DNA from: Bog-159 sp963818855
GTDB lineage: Bacteria; Acidobacteriota; Terriglobia; Bryobacterales; Bryobacteraceae
Reading direction: 5' to 3'
Assembly (NCBI GenBank): GCA_963818855.1
Contig: CAWFUH010000017.1
Location: forward strand, 1-64,000
Length of the DNA: 64,000 nt
The position numbers and the translations under genes are program-made. The notes below the pieces were generated by a model, which was not told where the DNA came from, ran no database searches, and saw nothing but the letters and a program-made list of their open reading frames with translations. Position 1 is the first letter of the stretch. Each line of letters starts with the position of its first letter. Below are positions 32,935 through 42,959 of the stretch, one piece after another.

Positions 32935-34115
32935 TTAGCGCTGGCTCTCTCCCATCCGGCGGAGAAACGGCGCCAGGGTCAGGCCTTGCACGAAGATGGA
33001 AATGGCCACAACAGCAAAGCTAATGGTAATGATTTCTTCGCGCTGCGGAACCCCAGGCGGAAGTCCAAGGGCTAAGGCAAGCGCCACCGCCCCTCGCAAG
33101 CCTCCCACAACAGGATGTGCTGATATTTCATGGGGACGCAAAGCGAAGAGCGTGAAAACACAAAGCAGCAGGGATAGATCGCGACCGCCCGGCCAAGCGT
33201 GACCAGCGCAACCGCGATAACCAGGGGAAGCCAAATCGCCAAGAAATGTTGATGGGCTTCGTGCATGCCGATGAGGAGAAACACGAACGAGTTCGCAACG
33301 AAGGCGCCGTATTCCCAAAATGCCTGAACGGCTTCCTTTCCTCTGTCGGAGATCCTGCCGAAAGACTCGAAATTGCCCATGACCAGCCCAGCGGTGATCG
33401 TAGCCAATACGCCGGACAAGCGGAAATGGTCCGCAAGGAGGAACGAGCCGTACGCGGCGATGGTCGTGAACGTAATTTCAACGAGGTGATCGTCGGTTCG
33501 TCCGGATAGCAGCAGCGCTCCAAGACCGACGGCACCCCCGCATAGCAAGCCACCACCGATCGTGGTCAACAGCCTGGCGGTGATCCCAAGGGACATGGCT
33601 CGCTCACCTGAGGCCATGGCGACAACAACGCCAAAGGCAACGGCAGCCGTGCCATCGTTAAAAAGACTCTCGGCCTCCACGAGCACCAGCAACCGACCCT
33701 GGGCCTTTGCTTCTTTGAACGTTGCGATGACCGAAACCGGGTCGGTCGCGGCGATGAGAATGCCGAAAGCCAGTGCGCTGAGCCACTGCCAGTGTGCCAG
33801 ATAGCGCATACCGAGGCCGGTAACGACCGCAGAGAGAACAACGCCCAAGGTTGCCAAGACGACGATCACTGAAAGATCGCGGCGCAGTTGGCTCCAATGA
33901 ATAGAGAACGCCGCTTCAAAAAGGAGCGGCGGCAGAAGCCCCGTGAAGAGAAGATCCTTGGTCAGACTGACCTGCGGCCCGAACGGCAACACCGCCAGAA
34001 AGATTCCTGCCGCAACGAGGCTGACGCTGTAAGGGAGGTGCAGCCGCCGGGCCAGCATTGCGACGACAGCCGCGATCAGTAGCAATAACGCTCCGGTTTG
34101 AAAATGGAGTTCCAT
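32935..34115 (-). pseudogene. CPA1-family Na+/H+ antiporter with one frameshift
   Basis: A multi-pass NhaP/CPA1-type exchanger of about 393 residues. Motifs include LPPLLFEAAFSIHWSQLRRD, the ion-site region FGILIAATDPVSVIATFKEA, and LVEAESLFNDGTAAVAFGV with the conserved ND. Near the end the frame must change at about 33104 (TTGTGGGAGG, one G short) to read GGLRGAVALALALGLP and TISFAVVAISIFVQGLTLAP. Without that base the protein would end in an unrelated tail after about 335 residues. It could be real damage or an error in a G run. Confidence 0.85.
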
Positions 34116-34378
34116 GCTCTTGCGCGCGTCTCGCTGCCGATACTACAGTTTACGATTAGTTGAGTGAAGACATCGCCCACTGGGGCCCGAGGTGGTGGCG
34201 CTACCGTCGTTGCAGATTGTGCTAGACGTCCGAGGCACCCAAGCTATTCCTACCAGTTTCCGCGTTGTTGCTTAACGGGCTTTACGGCCGATTAACTAAG
34301 CCGGGCACAGATCATTGCCAAGCGATTCAATATGTTGGAGTTCCGTGGAGTTCCGAAGTTCTAAAATGAAGGCAGGGC
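34116..34378. promoter_or_regulatory. Divergent intergenic region
   Basis: 263 bases between the start of the minus-strand antiporter gene and the plus-strand esterase gene. It must hold both promoters. I see no confident -35/-10 pair or operator; a short direct repeat TTCCGTGGAG TTCCG sits near 34338. Confidence 0.3.
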
Positions 34379-35101
34379 ATGAAGAGGCAAGCACGCAATC
34401 ACGTCAACCGCAAGCTTAGTGGGTCCGACGAAGCGCCCACCAAGCCCACCGGCGCAGTCTCGGGAGAGTTTGTCACCGAGATGTTCGAGTACGACGGTGG
34501 AAGGCACGTTACGGTGTACGTTCCACCGGACCCGCCCGAAGCAATCGTCTTCGCCGGTGACGGTCAGGGAATCTCGAAGTGGGGCCGGTTGATCGAGAAG
34601 GCCGACGTACCGTCCACAATGATCGTCGGTGTACATGGGTTGACCGATGAGAGGCTGCGGCTCCATGAGTACTCGCCGGGCTTTGAGCCGAAGCGGTTCG
34701 CGGCACACGAGAAGTTCTTCGTCGAGGACGTTCGCCGATGGACGGAGTCGCGGTTTGGCGTGGCGCTGCCCACTGAACGTACCGCAGTGTTCGGCGTCTC
34801 GGCGGGTGGGGAACTGGCCCTCGCCCTTGGGCTTCGGCATCCAGATGTCTACGGTGCGGTCTTCTGCGCCTCGCCTGGCGGTGGTTACAAGCCGCCTGGC
34901 GTTATGCCGAGTCCGCTGCCGCGCACATACCTTGTCGCTGGCACACAGGAGCCGTTCTTCCTTGAGAACGCAAGGAGGTGGGCGGACGCGCTGCGCGATG
35001 CAGATGCGCAGGTCGTCATGCATGAGCGAGCCGGGTCGCACGGTGGCGCATTCTGGCGAGAAGAGTTCCCGCTGATGGTGGTATGGGCATTCGGACGATG
35101 A
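34379..35101 (+). CDS. Esterase D / enterochelin-esterase-like alpha/beta hydrolase
   Basis: A 240-residue cytoplasmic hydrolase without signal peptide. The nucleophile elbow is AVFGVSAGGELALALGLRHP (Ser in GVSAGG), the acid is probably in the GTQEPFFLENARRW segment, and the His is in AGSHGGAFWREEFP. The N-terminal beta strands (HVTVYVPPDPPEAIVFAGDG) fit the putative esterase family. Substrate unknown. No neighbour suggests a pathway. Confidence 0.82.
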   Translation: MKRQARNHVNRKLSGSDEAPTKPTGAVSGEFVTEMFEYDGGRHVTVYVPPDPPEAIVFAGDGQGISKWGRLIEKADVPSTMIVGVHGLTDERLRLHEYSPGFEPKRFAAHEKFFVEDVRRWTESRFGVALPTERTAVFGVSAGGELALALGLRHPDVYGAVFCASPGGGYKPPGVMPSPLPRTYLVAGTQEPFFLENARRWADALRDADAQVVMHERAGSHGGAFWREEFPLMVVWAFGR

Positions 35102-35463
35102 CGCATCTCGCGGCCTCATCGGCGGTCTGATGCAACAACTCGTCTCTTGTGATCATCGATATACGAGCAGAATTGTGCCTGGAATATGGGAAGGTGGGCT
35201 CTAGAGCATTTGGAAGACCTGCAATGTGACACAGGGATACTGCTTCTGAGCCGGCTAAAGCTCACGCGCGGCATGGGGCAGATACTTTCGACAAACTGCG
35301 CAAATCGAGCCTCCGTCACACAGATCCAAGTAGCTTCCGAAATTTCCCCAGAAGCGGCATCTGTGTTAAGGATACGGATGAGATCTATCGCAAGCTTTGT
35401 GGAACGTGCCTTGTGGCGGTCCGCACTGCTGCTTTGTCCACATTTTCTGAAAGGGGACACAAA
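35102..35463. other. Intergenic gap
   Basis: About 360 bases between two plus-strand genes. The 93-codon ORF at 35186 has no family resemblance and no ribosome-binding site. A promoter for the methyltransferase gene is likely here but cannot be placed. Confidence 0.4.
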
Positions 35464-36249
35464 ATGACAATTCCCGACAGCAGGGTTCAGCGCGCCTATC
35501 GAACGCGCGTGTCGCTTTCTTTGCTGGCTGTCATCCTCACGCTCATTGTATTCGTGGTGGGATATCAGGGCATTCAGACGTTGAGAGTCTTGGACGTGGT
35601 CGAGCATGACCGGGACGGTTGGCAGCAGGGCGGAGAAATCGTTGAGCAGCTCAATCTGAAAGACGGCAGCGTCGTGGCCGACGTCGGTGCGGGGGCGGGG
35701 TACTTCGCTTTGAAACTAGCCCCGATAGTCGGCGAGAAGGGTGGCGTTCTCGCGGTGGACATCCGCAAAGAGCCATTGGTATTTCTGTGGATTAGGGCAC
35801 TCCTTCGCCATCAGCATAACGTTCACATTATTCACGGTGACCAGGACAATCCGCACCTGCCAGAAGGGCAAATTGACGCAGTCCTCGTGGCCAACACGTA
35901 CCACGAATTCATGCACCCCAGAGCCGTTCTGAATCGCGTGTTCCAGGCGCTTCACCCAGGAGGTCGGCTCGTCATCGTCGATCGAGGTCCGCTGCCAACT
36001 GACGAAGAGTCCCGTGAATTCGGAGCGTGGCACCACGAAGTACCCCCCACCACAGTCGAAAGTGAGCTTCGCGAAGCGGGTTTCGAAGTGATCAACCGAC
36101 ACGACCGGTTCATAGACCGGCCTACTATTGAGCGGCCTGGTGATCGGCCCGACAATCACCAATGGTGGCTCATAGTGGCCCGCAAACCGCCAGCAGAGCA
36201 TCGTTCATCGGCCGGCTTGGATGACGGGACGCTGGTTCTACTGCGCTAG
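35464..36249 (+). CDS. Membrane-anchored class I SAM-dependent methyltransferase
   Basis: A 261-residue protein. An N-terminal membrane helix (SLSLLAVILTLIVFVVGYQG) is followed by a Methyltransf-like fold: motif I VVADVGAGAGYFALKLAP, acidic end of strand 2 in VLAVDIRKE, HGDQDNPHLPEGQIDAVLVA, and LHPGGRLVIVDRGP. The substrate is unknown; the anchor suggests a membrane or envelope substrate. The ATG is preceded by AAGGGG, seven to eight bases upstream. Its last 12 bases overlap the end of the convergent TPR gene. Confidence 0.85.
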   Translation: MTIPDSRVQRAYRTRVSLSLLAVILTLIVFVVGYQGIQTLRVLDVVEHDRDGWQQGGEIVEQLNLKDGSVVADVGAGAGYFALKLAPIVGEKGGVLAVDIRKEPLVFLWIRALLRHQHNVHIIHGDQDNPHLPEGQIDAVLVANTYHEFMHPRAVLNRVFQALHPGGRLVIVDRGPLPTDEESREFGAWHHEVPPTTVESELREAGFEVINRHDRFIDRPTIERPGDRPDNHQWWLIVARKPPAEHRSSAGLDDGTLVLLR

Positions 36250-37344
36250 TCTCGCCATAACCAATGCAAGCGGACTATCCGCAGCTGGTGGCGACTTGCA
36301 TTCTTTCTTGCGCGCCTGCCAAAGCTGTTCGGCAAGATCCAGATTGGAATCGGCAACTTCGCTTTGGTGGGCGGCGCTGACATGAGCTTTCAGCGCCTTC
36401 GCCGCCTCGTCGAGCAATCCCTGCAATTCCGGCGATGGATTTTGACCGATGCATCGGCTCGTCTCGCCCAGTGTAAGTTCGACAAGCTTGAGGCTGCGGC
36501 TGAAACGCTCCACCGGGCCGAGGCCTCTCCTCGTGGGATCAAGCATAAGCAGTTCATTGCAGATGTCAAGGCGTCGCCGCACGGCTTGATCATCAGGCGC
36601 CAACCGTAATGTGAGCTGAAAATTGCGTTGCGCCGCGCGATATTCGCCTCTTTCGAATTCTGCCTCGCCGAGGCCGGCGTATGCGTCCGCGTTCGCGTGA
36701 GCATCCTGAAGAATCCCGCGATATACCTCGGCAGCTCGGGCAGGAGACCCTGCCAGTAGGAACAGCCGCCCCAGCCTCGCTTGTACCTTCAAATCGCGAG
36801 GACTCTGATCCTGAACAGGGAGCAGTTCTGCGAGCAGCTCTTCCTTGGAGTTACGTTGCGCCAACAGATCAATCAGTTCGAACCTTGTGCGGAGTCGGTT
36901 TCCGGCGGCATCCTGGTTCCACCGACCATAGGTCGCGCGACGAAAATAAGTGACCCCTTCCGCAAATCGCCCCTCTTTCACCAAAACACGGCCCATCATC
37001 AGACTGGCTAGACCGTCGGTGGAGTCGCTCTGCAGCAACTCGGTCAGGGTCGATTCGGCGTCGGCAGTCCTTCCAGCCGCAAACTGCACTTGCGCGAGTG
37101 TCCTCAGATAGTCGCGATTACCACGCTCAATTGCCATTGCGTCCTTGATGCGTTCGATCGCCTCCGAGTGTTCTCCGCGTTGCATCAATACGCGTCCCTG
37201 CCCAAACAGACGTGCCGCCTCAACCTGGCTTTCCGCCCGCTCCGTCTTGGCGAGAAATATATCGGCCGCGAATAGCGCCGCGATTGCGAGGAAGACCAAA
37301 GCGAAAGTTCCTAAGAAAGATCGGCCTGCGAGAGGCTTGACCAT
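36238..37344 (-). CDS. Membrane-anchored TPR protein
   Basis: A 368-residue protein with an N-terminal membrane helix (FLGTFALVFLAIAALFAADI) and at least four tetratricopeptide units (ARLFGQGRVLMQRGEHSEAI; QVQFAAGRTADAESTLTELL; GRVLVKEGRFAEGVTYFRRA; AYAGLGEAEFERGEYRAAQR). TPRs serve as protein-binding scaffolds. The ATG overlaps the stop of the upstream ClC gene (TAATG), so both are probably co-translated. The partner is unknown. Confidence 0.83.
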   Translation of the reverse strand: MVKPLAGRSFLGTFALVFLAIAALFAADIFLAKTERAESQVEAARLFGQGRVLMQRGEHSEAIERIKDAMAIERGNRDYLRTLAQVQFAAGRTADAESTLTELLQSDSTDGLASLMMGRVLVKEGRFAEGVTYFRRATYGRWNQDAAGNRLRTRFELIDLLAQRNSKEELLAELLPVQDQSPRDLKVQARLGRLFLLAGSPARAAEVYRGILQDAHANADAYAGLGEAEFERGEYRAAQRNFQLTLRLAPDDQAVRRRLDICNELLMLDPTRRGLGPVERFSRSLKLVELTLGETSRCIGQNPSPELQGLLDEAAKALKAHVSAAHQSEVADSNLDLAEQLWQARKKECKSPPAADSPLALVMARLAQ

Positions 37345-39110
37345 TAGTGAGTTGACTCCATTGGGATGCTCCGCTTCGTCACACCGAAGGCGTCCAGGAT
37401 GTCCTCCAGGGCAATAATCCCGATCAACTGGCGCAAATTCGCGCGGCTGACGACGGGCAGAACATTCAGCCCGGTCGTTCCCATCCGTTCGAGTGCCACG
37501 CTCAGGCTGTGGTCAGGATGCACGTGCGGTGCCCTTTCGTCCATGGCCTGCCCACGGCGGGAAGGTGTGCCGAGAATCTCCGCGAGCTTCTGATGCAACG
37601 CTCCCTCGTCTGCGGCTTGTTCGAGCTCCTTGCTGCGGATCATTCCCAATAGACCTTCTGTGTCGCCGACGGGCCAGGCATCAAACTTGCTGTCCTTCAC
37701 CTGATGGAGCACCATGGCAATCGTCAGGTCCGGCGATAAGACGGCCGGCGCAGAACGCATCGCCTCGCGCACCCGCACTCTGTCGGCCTGTGAGCGGGAA
37801 TGCGCTGTGGGCAGGTGCACCCTTCCTGGTTGGCAAGCGCTTCATAGATCGGCTGTCTTTGGAGCTTGTACGAAATAAAGTACGCAATCATATTGGAGAT
37901 CATCAACGGAACGATGATCGTATAATCGCGTGTGATCTCGAAAATCATGAACACCGACGTAAGCGGCGTGCGCACGATTCCCGCGAACGCGGTACCCATG
38001 CCCACGAGTGCATACGCGCCGGGACCCGCTGTGTAGCTGGGGAACAACGTGTGGGCGACACCCCCGACCGCCGCGCCCATCATTGCGCCGATGAACAGGG
38101 CCGGACCAAAAATGCCACCCGCATTGCCGGAGGCATAGCAGACCGCGGTCGCAACAATCTTGGGGACGGCAAGCAGCACGACGACTTTCAGAACAATGTC
38201 ACCGTTCAACACTTTCTCGACGTGGTTGTAGCCGACCCCCAACACTTCGGGCACGAAATACCCAATCAGCCCGACCGTCAGGCCTCCTGCAACCGGCTGA
38301 AACCAAACCGTCCATTTTGGCAAACGCATGAACCACGCGCGGAGTCCCAGCAGAAGCTTGAGGAAGGCAACCGATCCCAGCCCACCACCACACCGAGCAC
38401 AGCGTAGACACCAAATTCCGCCGGATGGACCGCCCGATAGCTGGCGACGTGGAAGAGAGGATCGTCGCCCAGAACCAGGTGCAGGACCATCCAGGAGGTG
38501 GCCGAGCTCAACACGACGGAGCCCAGCACCGATGCGTGCAAATCGCCCATGATCTCTTCGAGCGAGAACAACACGGCCGCGATTGGCGTATTGAACGCCG
38601 CAGCCAGTGCCGCGGCACAACCTGCCGGCACGAGCGCCTTTACTTGTTTCGGACTGAGTCCCAGGTTCCACGCGATCACCGAGGCAAGCCCCGCGCCAAC
38701 CTGGACAGACGGTCCTTCACGTCCGAGCGCAATTCCACTGGCAAGCGAGGCCGAGCAGCAGAAGAACTTCCCCAGCACCGTACGAAACAAGATTCGTCCG
38801 TCGTTGATGAAGAGTGCGAACCTCGTCTGCGGGATTCCGCTGCCTCGGGCAAACGGAAAATATCGCCACAGCAGAAAGCCCGTGCTGAGCGAGCCGAGCA
38901 CCGGAACCAGAACCCGCCGCCAGCCCGATCCTCCCGCCGGATACATGCGGGCCGCGAGCCGTCCGGTCAGCAGGATAAACGCGACTACTACCAGGCCGAC
39001 CAGAGCGCCGATCACTAGGCTGAGCACCAGGGATAACTGGTCTTCGCGTTGGCGAAGTCTTTCCAGGCTTGTGCGAAGTTTGGCAGTCCAAGAGACTGCC
39101 GTCCCATTAT
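37344..39110 (-). pseudogene. ClC-family chloride channel/transporter with CBS domains, two frameshifts
   Basis: Reading through three frames gives one ClC protein: GSGIPQ with flanking PFARGSGIPQTRFALF, GREGPSVQVGAGLASVIAW, FNTPIAAVLFSLEEIMGD, then GNAGGIFGPALFIGAMMGAA, and a C-terminal CBS pair (REAMRSAPAVLSPDLTIAMV, APHVHPDHSLSVALERMG). These are the selectivity-filter and gating segments of the family. The frame changes fall at about 38370 and 37815, each fixed by one extra G in a G run. No ATG is in frame near the 5' end; the first candidate is GTG at 39027, and the frame runs open to a junction near 39110, so the start may be lost. Confidence 0.82.
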
Positions 39111-39536
39111 GTTTGGCGCGTGGGCAGCGGCAACCTGACGTTGCAGGATTCCCATACCGCGATGGGTTTACTCGACCCGTTCAAGAACTTTGGCCCTTCG
39201 TCGTTCGGGCCGCTTCGCTTTCGGCCTGTGGACGTGGACGGCGCGGAAGGCGATTGGCAACCGCTCGCAACTTTGGTGCGCCTTCCTTCTCTGAAGGATG
39301 TGCGTTGCCCGGACACCGCGGACAAGCCATGCACACTCAGCGGCTCCAAGCTGTTCCTGATCGATTCGATTGCACCTGACCCGCAGTTCACGCATTCGGT
39401 GTCGGTCCCGGATGGGTTTGTGAGCAAGACTCTGACTGTGCCGCGCCCCACCGGAACACTTCTGTACGTCAGGCTGCGGGACGACCCGTCTGTAGTCAAT
39501 ACCGCCGTCCTGCCGGTGCTGCCGGAGCAGCCTTAA
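39108..39536 (+). pseudogene. C-terminal fragment of an unidentified large protein
   Basis: An open frame gives VWRVGSGNLTLQDSHTAMGL, then PFKNFGPSSFGPLRFRPVDV and a beta-rich end with FLIDSIAPDPQFTHSVSVPD and LLYVRLRDDPSVVNTAVLP. The coding quality is good but no start codon fits, and the left edge is the junction with the ClC gene start. It looks like the last 140 residues of an exported acidobacterial protein. Family not recognised. Confidence 0.55.
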
Positions 39537-39554
39537 GCCGACCTGCTTCCGGCA

Positions 39555-39850
39555 TGAAGGCCGTGGCCGACTGTTAAGACTTGATGAGTTCTTTCGCTGG
39601 TACAGCCAGGAGCTGTGGCATGGCTTCACCAAGGCGACGGTGAGCGCCTCGCGGGTAACCCTGAAAGAACGCGGGCTCCGGTCGTCGTCCATCGTCACTA
39701 GGATGTCGGCCATCCGCAAGCTGGCTGTGGAGACGACCGACAACGGCCTGGTGGCGCCCGAGGTTGTTAGCCGGGACGCGATTCACATTCTGAAAGGTGT
39801 CGACACGGCGAATGCCAGCCTATGCGCTGGCACTCGAATGTTAGTTAAAC
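39555..39850 (+). pseudogene. N-terminal remnant of a tyrosine integrase
   Basis: The frame reads LDEFFRWYSQELWHGFTKAT, then VTLKERGLRSSS, and MSAIRKLAVETTDNGLVAPE before losing similarity. This is the SAM-like core-binding domain of a tyrosine recombinase; the catalytic domain is absent. It sits 100 bases from the tRNA-Gly fragment, as expected for the integrase end of an integrated element. Confidence 0.65.
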
Positions 39851-39947
39851 CTCATTGCTGCAAAGCCTTCCGCGCTTGCTCGAAAACTCGTTACTCCGAA
39901 TTTTCGAGACTGGAGAAGCGAACAAGTGACCTATCTTGTTGAAAGCA

Positions 39948-39993
39948 TGGAGCGGGAGACGGGGTTCGAACCCGCGACGTCCAGCTTGGGAAT
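39948..39993 (-). tRNA. 3' part of tRNA-Gly(TCC), attachment-site remnant
   Basis: The minus strand reads from the anticodon loop TTCCCAA through a T arm CGCGGGTTCGAACCCCG to the acceptor end CTCCCGC, T, CCA. The D arm and 5' acceptor strand are missing; the upstream sequence does not resemble a tRNA. This 46-base 3' segment is the usual footprint left at one end of an element integrated into a tRNA gene. It is not a functional tRNA. Confidence 0.8.
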
Positions 39994-40210
39994 ACGGTCG
40001 TCGTTTGACAATAAAGAACATTTGCGGCCATGGCGACATTTCCTGAACATAGACGACCATGCAGAATCAGTATTTTGCGAAAAAGCCCGGCTTAACGCAG
40101 TAATCGCAGTAACGAGCCGGTAGCTGTTTTGAGCCCCCAGTCACCCATCCTGAAAGACCCTCGCCCAGAGGATTCGTCGGACCTCTCCGGCGATCTCGCG
40201 AGGTGATTTC

Positions 40211-41206
40211 TTGAACAGTGGAAGTGCCATCTTTCCGGAGCCGAAACCAGAACCGTACCAGCAACCTATGGAATCTGCCGCGGCCGTCTTGCGGCGGCTG
40301 CCTGGCGAGCTCATCATATCCAAGCAGAAGCTCCGTCAAGCCGGGGCCGTTGAGTGCGTCCGCCTGAAGCGAGATTCCGCCAGCCAGTCCCTGGGCTTCG
40401 CCTCCCGGCCCTTTGTTCTTTGTGGCCTTCCGATCAAGAGGCCAGCGAATGGTGTCTTGCTGCACGAACGCCGAAACGGACAATTCCTGCTGCAGGTCAC
40501 CGGTCATCCTACCTATGGGCTGCCGTGGGGCCAGGATCGCTTGGTTCCCCTATTCCTCGCCACCCTGGCGGTCCGGCAGCAGCGCCGAACTATCACGTTC
40601 TCCAGCGCACTTGAAATGTTGGATACTTTCGGCATGCAGCAGGGCGGTTCCCAATACCGCCGGCTGATCGGCGCTTTCCAGCGCATCTTCGGCGCCACCA
40701 TCTTCTTCGGCTCCGATATGCAACTGGAAAAGGCCGCTGTCGTCCACCACGCGCGGTTCAACTTCATGAGCGAGGCGCGCATTTGGTACTCCCGCGATCC
40801 CGGTCAGCAGAACCTGCCGGGTGACTGCCAGAACGTGATTGTGTTGAGCGAAGAGTTCTACCGGGAAATCCAGAGCCATCCCATCCCTGCCGACCTGGAG
40901 GCGGCCAAGGCCCTATCGTCCTCGCCAGCGGTTCTTGACCTCTACATGTGGCTGTCGTACCGCTGCTTCGCGGCGAGGGGTGAGGAGCGCGTACCGCTGT
41001 TTGGAGACTTCGGCCTGGTGAATCAGTTGGGGAGTGCCACTTATGCCCGTTCCCGGAAATTCCGGGAGCGATTGGAAAGGTGGTTGGACCTGGTGCGCAT
41101 CATGTGGCCGGAATGCCCGGCGTTCATCAGTGCGGACGGTCGAGCGATCATCGTCAAGCGCGCGAAGGCCATTCGGCCTGCGGAGAGCAACCATGTTTGT
41201 GCCTAA
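40211..41206 (+). CDS. Plasmid-type replication initiator RepA
   Basis: A 331-residue protein of the plasmid-encoded RepA family. Features include YGLPWGQDRLVPLFLATLAV, SALEMLDTFGMQQGGSQYRR, an IFGATIFFGSD strand, VIVLSEEFYREIQSHPIPAD and LDLYMWLSYRCF. RepA proteins bind iterons and start plasmid replication. The start is TTG with AGGTGA five bases upstream; an ATG at 40268 is the alternative. A plasmid initiator beside a tRNA-Gly scar and an integrase remnant indicates an integrated plasmid or integrative element. Confidence 0.83.
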   Translation: MNSGSAIFPEPKPEPYQQPMESAAAVLRRLPGELIISKQKLRQAGAVECVRLKRDSASQSLGFASRPFVLCGLPIKRPANGVLLHERRNGQFLLQVTGHPTYGLPWGQDRLVPLFLATLAVRQQRRTITFSSALEMLDTFGMQQGGSQYRRLIGAFQRIFGATIFFGSDMQLEKAAVVHHARFNFMSEARIWYSRDPGQQNLPGDCQNVIVLSEEFYREIQSHPIPADLEAAKALSSSPAVLDLYMWLSYRCFAARGEERVPLFGDFGLVNQLGSATYARSRKFRERLERWLDLVRIMWPECPAFISADGRAIIVKRAKAIRPAESNHVCA

Positions 41207-41339
41207 GATCGACGACGAGGTACCTGCGCCTTTAGCGGTGGCCGACGTTGACCGAGTCGTTTCGGAGCGGCTAGGCCGGGCACGTGTAGCGGGAAATGCG
41301 CAACCGGGGCATTCAATCGGCAGGTGGCAATGTACCTAG
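41193..41339 (+). CDS. Possible small protein overlapping repA
   Basis: A 48-codon ORF begins inside the last codons of repA (ATG 41193) and would encode MFVPKIDDEVPAPLAVADVD and a basic end. Tight overlap is typical of translational coupling, but no family is recognised and there is no ribosome-binding site of its own. Low confidence. Confidence 0.25.
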   Translation: MFVPKIDDEVPAPLAVADVDRVVSERLGRARVAGNAQPGHSIGRWQCT

Positions 41340-41562
41340 CCAAGCGGCGCCAGGCCCGTTTTGGCCGAGACGATAAGGGCCGCACGCCAACGAAGGCCCT
41401 TGACAGAGGGGCCAGTTTTCCAATCGAAAGGCTACTACGGCCACAGATTTGAGGAATCCCCTCCGAGCAGGATCCGCTCCGAGCATTTGCCATGGCGATT
41501 GTGGCAGCGCTACCATAGTCGCTCTCTGTCAAGCGCTGAAGAGGTTTCAAGGAGCTTAGCTG
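41340..41562. other. Intergenic region before xylA
   Basis: About 220 bases with no supported gene. AAGGAG at about 41549-41554 is the ribosome-binding site of xylA, eight bases before its ATG. No operator could be identified. Confidence 0.4.
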
Positions 41563-42879
41563 ATGGCCACGTCGTATTTTGCCGATATCCCGCCGATCCG
41601 TTTCGAGGGTACTGATTCCGTCAACCCGCTCGCATATCGATACTACGAAAAAGACCGCCTCGTAATGGGCAAGCGGATGGAAGACCATCTCCGCATGGCA
41701 GTGTGCTATTGGCACACGTTCTGTGCGGAAGGCGCGGATATGTTCGGCCCAGGGACTTTCCATCGTCCGTGGAACCGCGGCCCAATGGACCAGGAGCACG
41801 CGGAACACAAGCTGAACGAGGCCTTCGAGTTCTTCACTCGTCTCGGGCTCCCTTTTTTCTGCTTCCATGACACCGACGTGATGGCTGAGGCACACACGAT
41901 CCGCGAGCATGTGGACAACCTTGCGCGGATCGGCGACTGTATCCAGGCCAAAATGGCCGCGACCGGCGTGAAGTTGCTTTGGGGCACGGCAAACTTATTC
42001 AGCCATCCCCGCTACATGGCCGGCGCCGCATCGAATCCGGATCCCGATGTCTTTCGCTTTGCGGCGACCCAGGTGCGCCACTGCATCGAGCTGACCAAAC
42101 GGCTCGGCGGACAGAACTACGTGTTGTGGGGCGGCCGCGAGGGTTACGATTCGCTCCTCAATACGGATCTGCGGCACGAGAAGGCACAACTCGGGCGTTT
42201 CCTGCGGATGGTGGTCGAGCACAAACACAAGATCGGCTTTACCGGCACGATCCTGATCGAACCGAAACCGTGCGAACCCACCAAACACCAGTACGATCAC
42301 GACGTGGAAACCGTCTACTCTTTCCTTCTGGCCAACGGTCTGGAGAAGGACGTGAAGCTCAACATCGAAGCGAACCACGCCACGCTGGCCGGGCACAGCT
42401 TCGAACATGAGATCGCGACCGCGGTCGCGCTGGGCATCTTCGGCTCGATTGATATGAATCGCGGCGATCCGCAGAACGGCTGGGATACCGACCAATTCCC
42501 GAATGACGCTCGGGAAATCACTATGGCGGTTTACTATATTCTGTTGGGCGGGGGATTCACCACGGGCGGCAACAACTTCGATGCTAAGGTGCGGCGTCAG
42601 AGCATCGACCCGGCTGACCTGTTCTACGCACACATCGGAGCTGTGGACACGGTCGCGCGTGGTCTGCTCAATGCGGCGGCGATGATCGAGCGTGGCGAAC
42701 TGGCAAACATTGTCAAACAGCGTTACGCGGGATGGCAAGGGGAGCTTGGCCGTGCCATGCTCGACGGTAAAATGACCCTGGAATCGATTTCCGATGGCGC
42801 TGTTGCCGAAGGCGTCGCTCCGCGACCGCGGTCCGGGCATCAGGAACTGATCGAGAACATTACCGCGAGGTACATCTAA
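41563..42879 (+). CDS. xylA: Xylose isomerase
   Basis: A 438-residue TIM-barrel isomerase that converts D-xylose to D-xylulose. Catalytic and metal-binding segments are all present: FFCFHDTDVM with the base His, YVLWGGREGYDSLLNTD, ILIEPKPCEPTKHQYDHD, NIEANHATLAGHSFEHEI and DMNRGDPQNGWDTDQFP. Length is typical of the class II form. It opens the plant-glycan locus and would consume xylose released by the GH3, GH39 and GH10 type enzymes nearby. The product could enter the phosphoketolase route after phosphorylation, but no xylulokinase is in the window. Confidence 0.97.
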   Translation: MATSYFADIPPIRFEGTDSVNPLAYRYYEKDRLVMGKRMEDHLRMAVCYWHTFCAEGADMFGPGTFHRPWNRGPMDQEHAEHKLNEAFEFFTRLGLPFFCFHDTDVMAEAHTIREHVDNLARIGDCIQAKMAATGVKLLWGTANLFSHPRYMAGAASNPDPDVFRFAATQVRHCIELTKRLGGQNYVLWGGREGYDSLLNTDLRHEKAQLGRFLRMVVEHKHKIGFTGTILIEPKPCEPTKHQYDHDVETVYSFLLANGLEKDVKLNIEANHATLAGHSFEHEIATAVALGIFGSIDMNRGDPQNGWDTDQFPNDAREITMAVYYILLGGGFTTGGNNFDAKVRRQSIDPADLFYAHIGAVDTVARGLLNAAAMIERGELANIVKQRYAGWQGELGRAMLDGKMTLESISDGAVAEGVAPRPRSGHQELIENITARYI

Positions 42880-42959
42880 GGCTGAGAAATCGGTTCACCT
42901 AGAAGTCCGGCCTTTTTCGTGGGACATGGCTTTGGCTTGTCAGGCGAACCGAAGCACGT

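Noticed and set aside
41330..41452. Plus-strand ORF MYLAKRRQARFGRDDKGR
   Set aside because: No ribosome-binding site and no family; it overlaps the other small ORF after repA and is likely chance.
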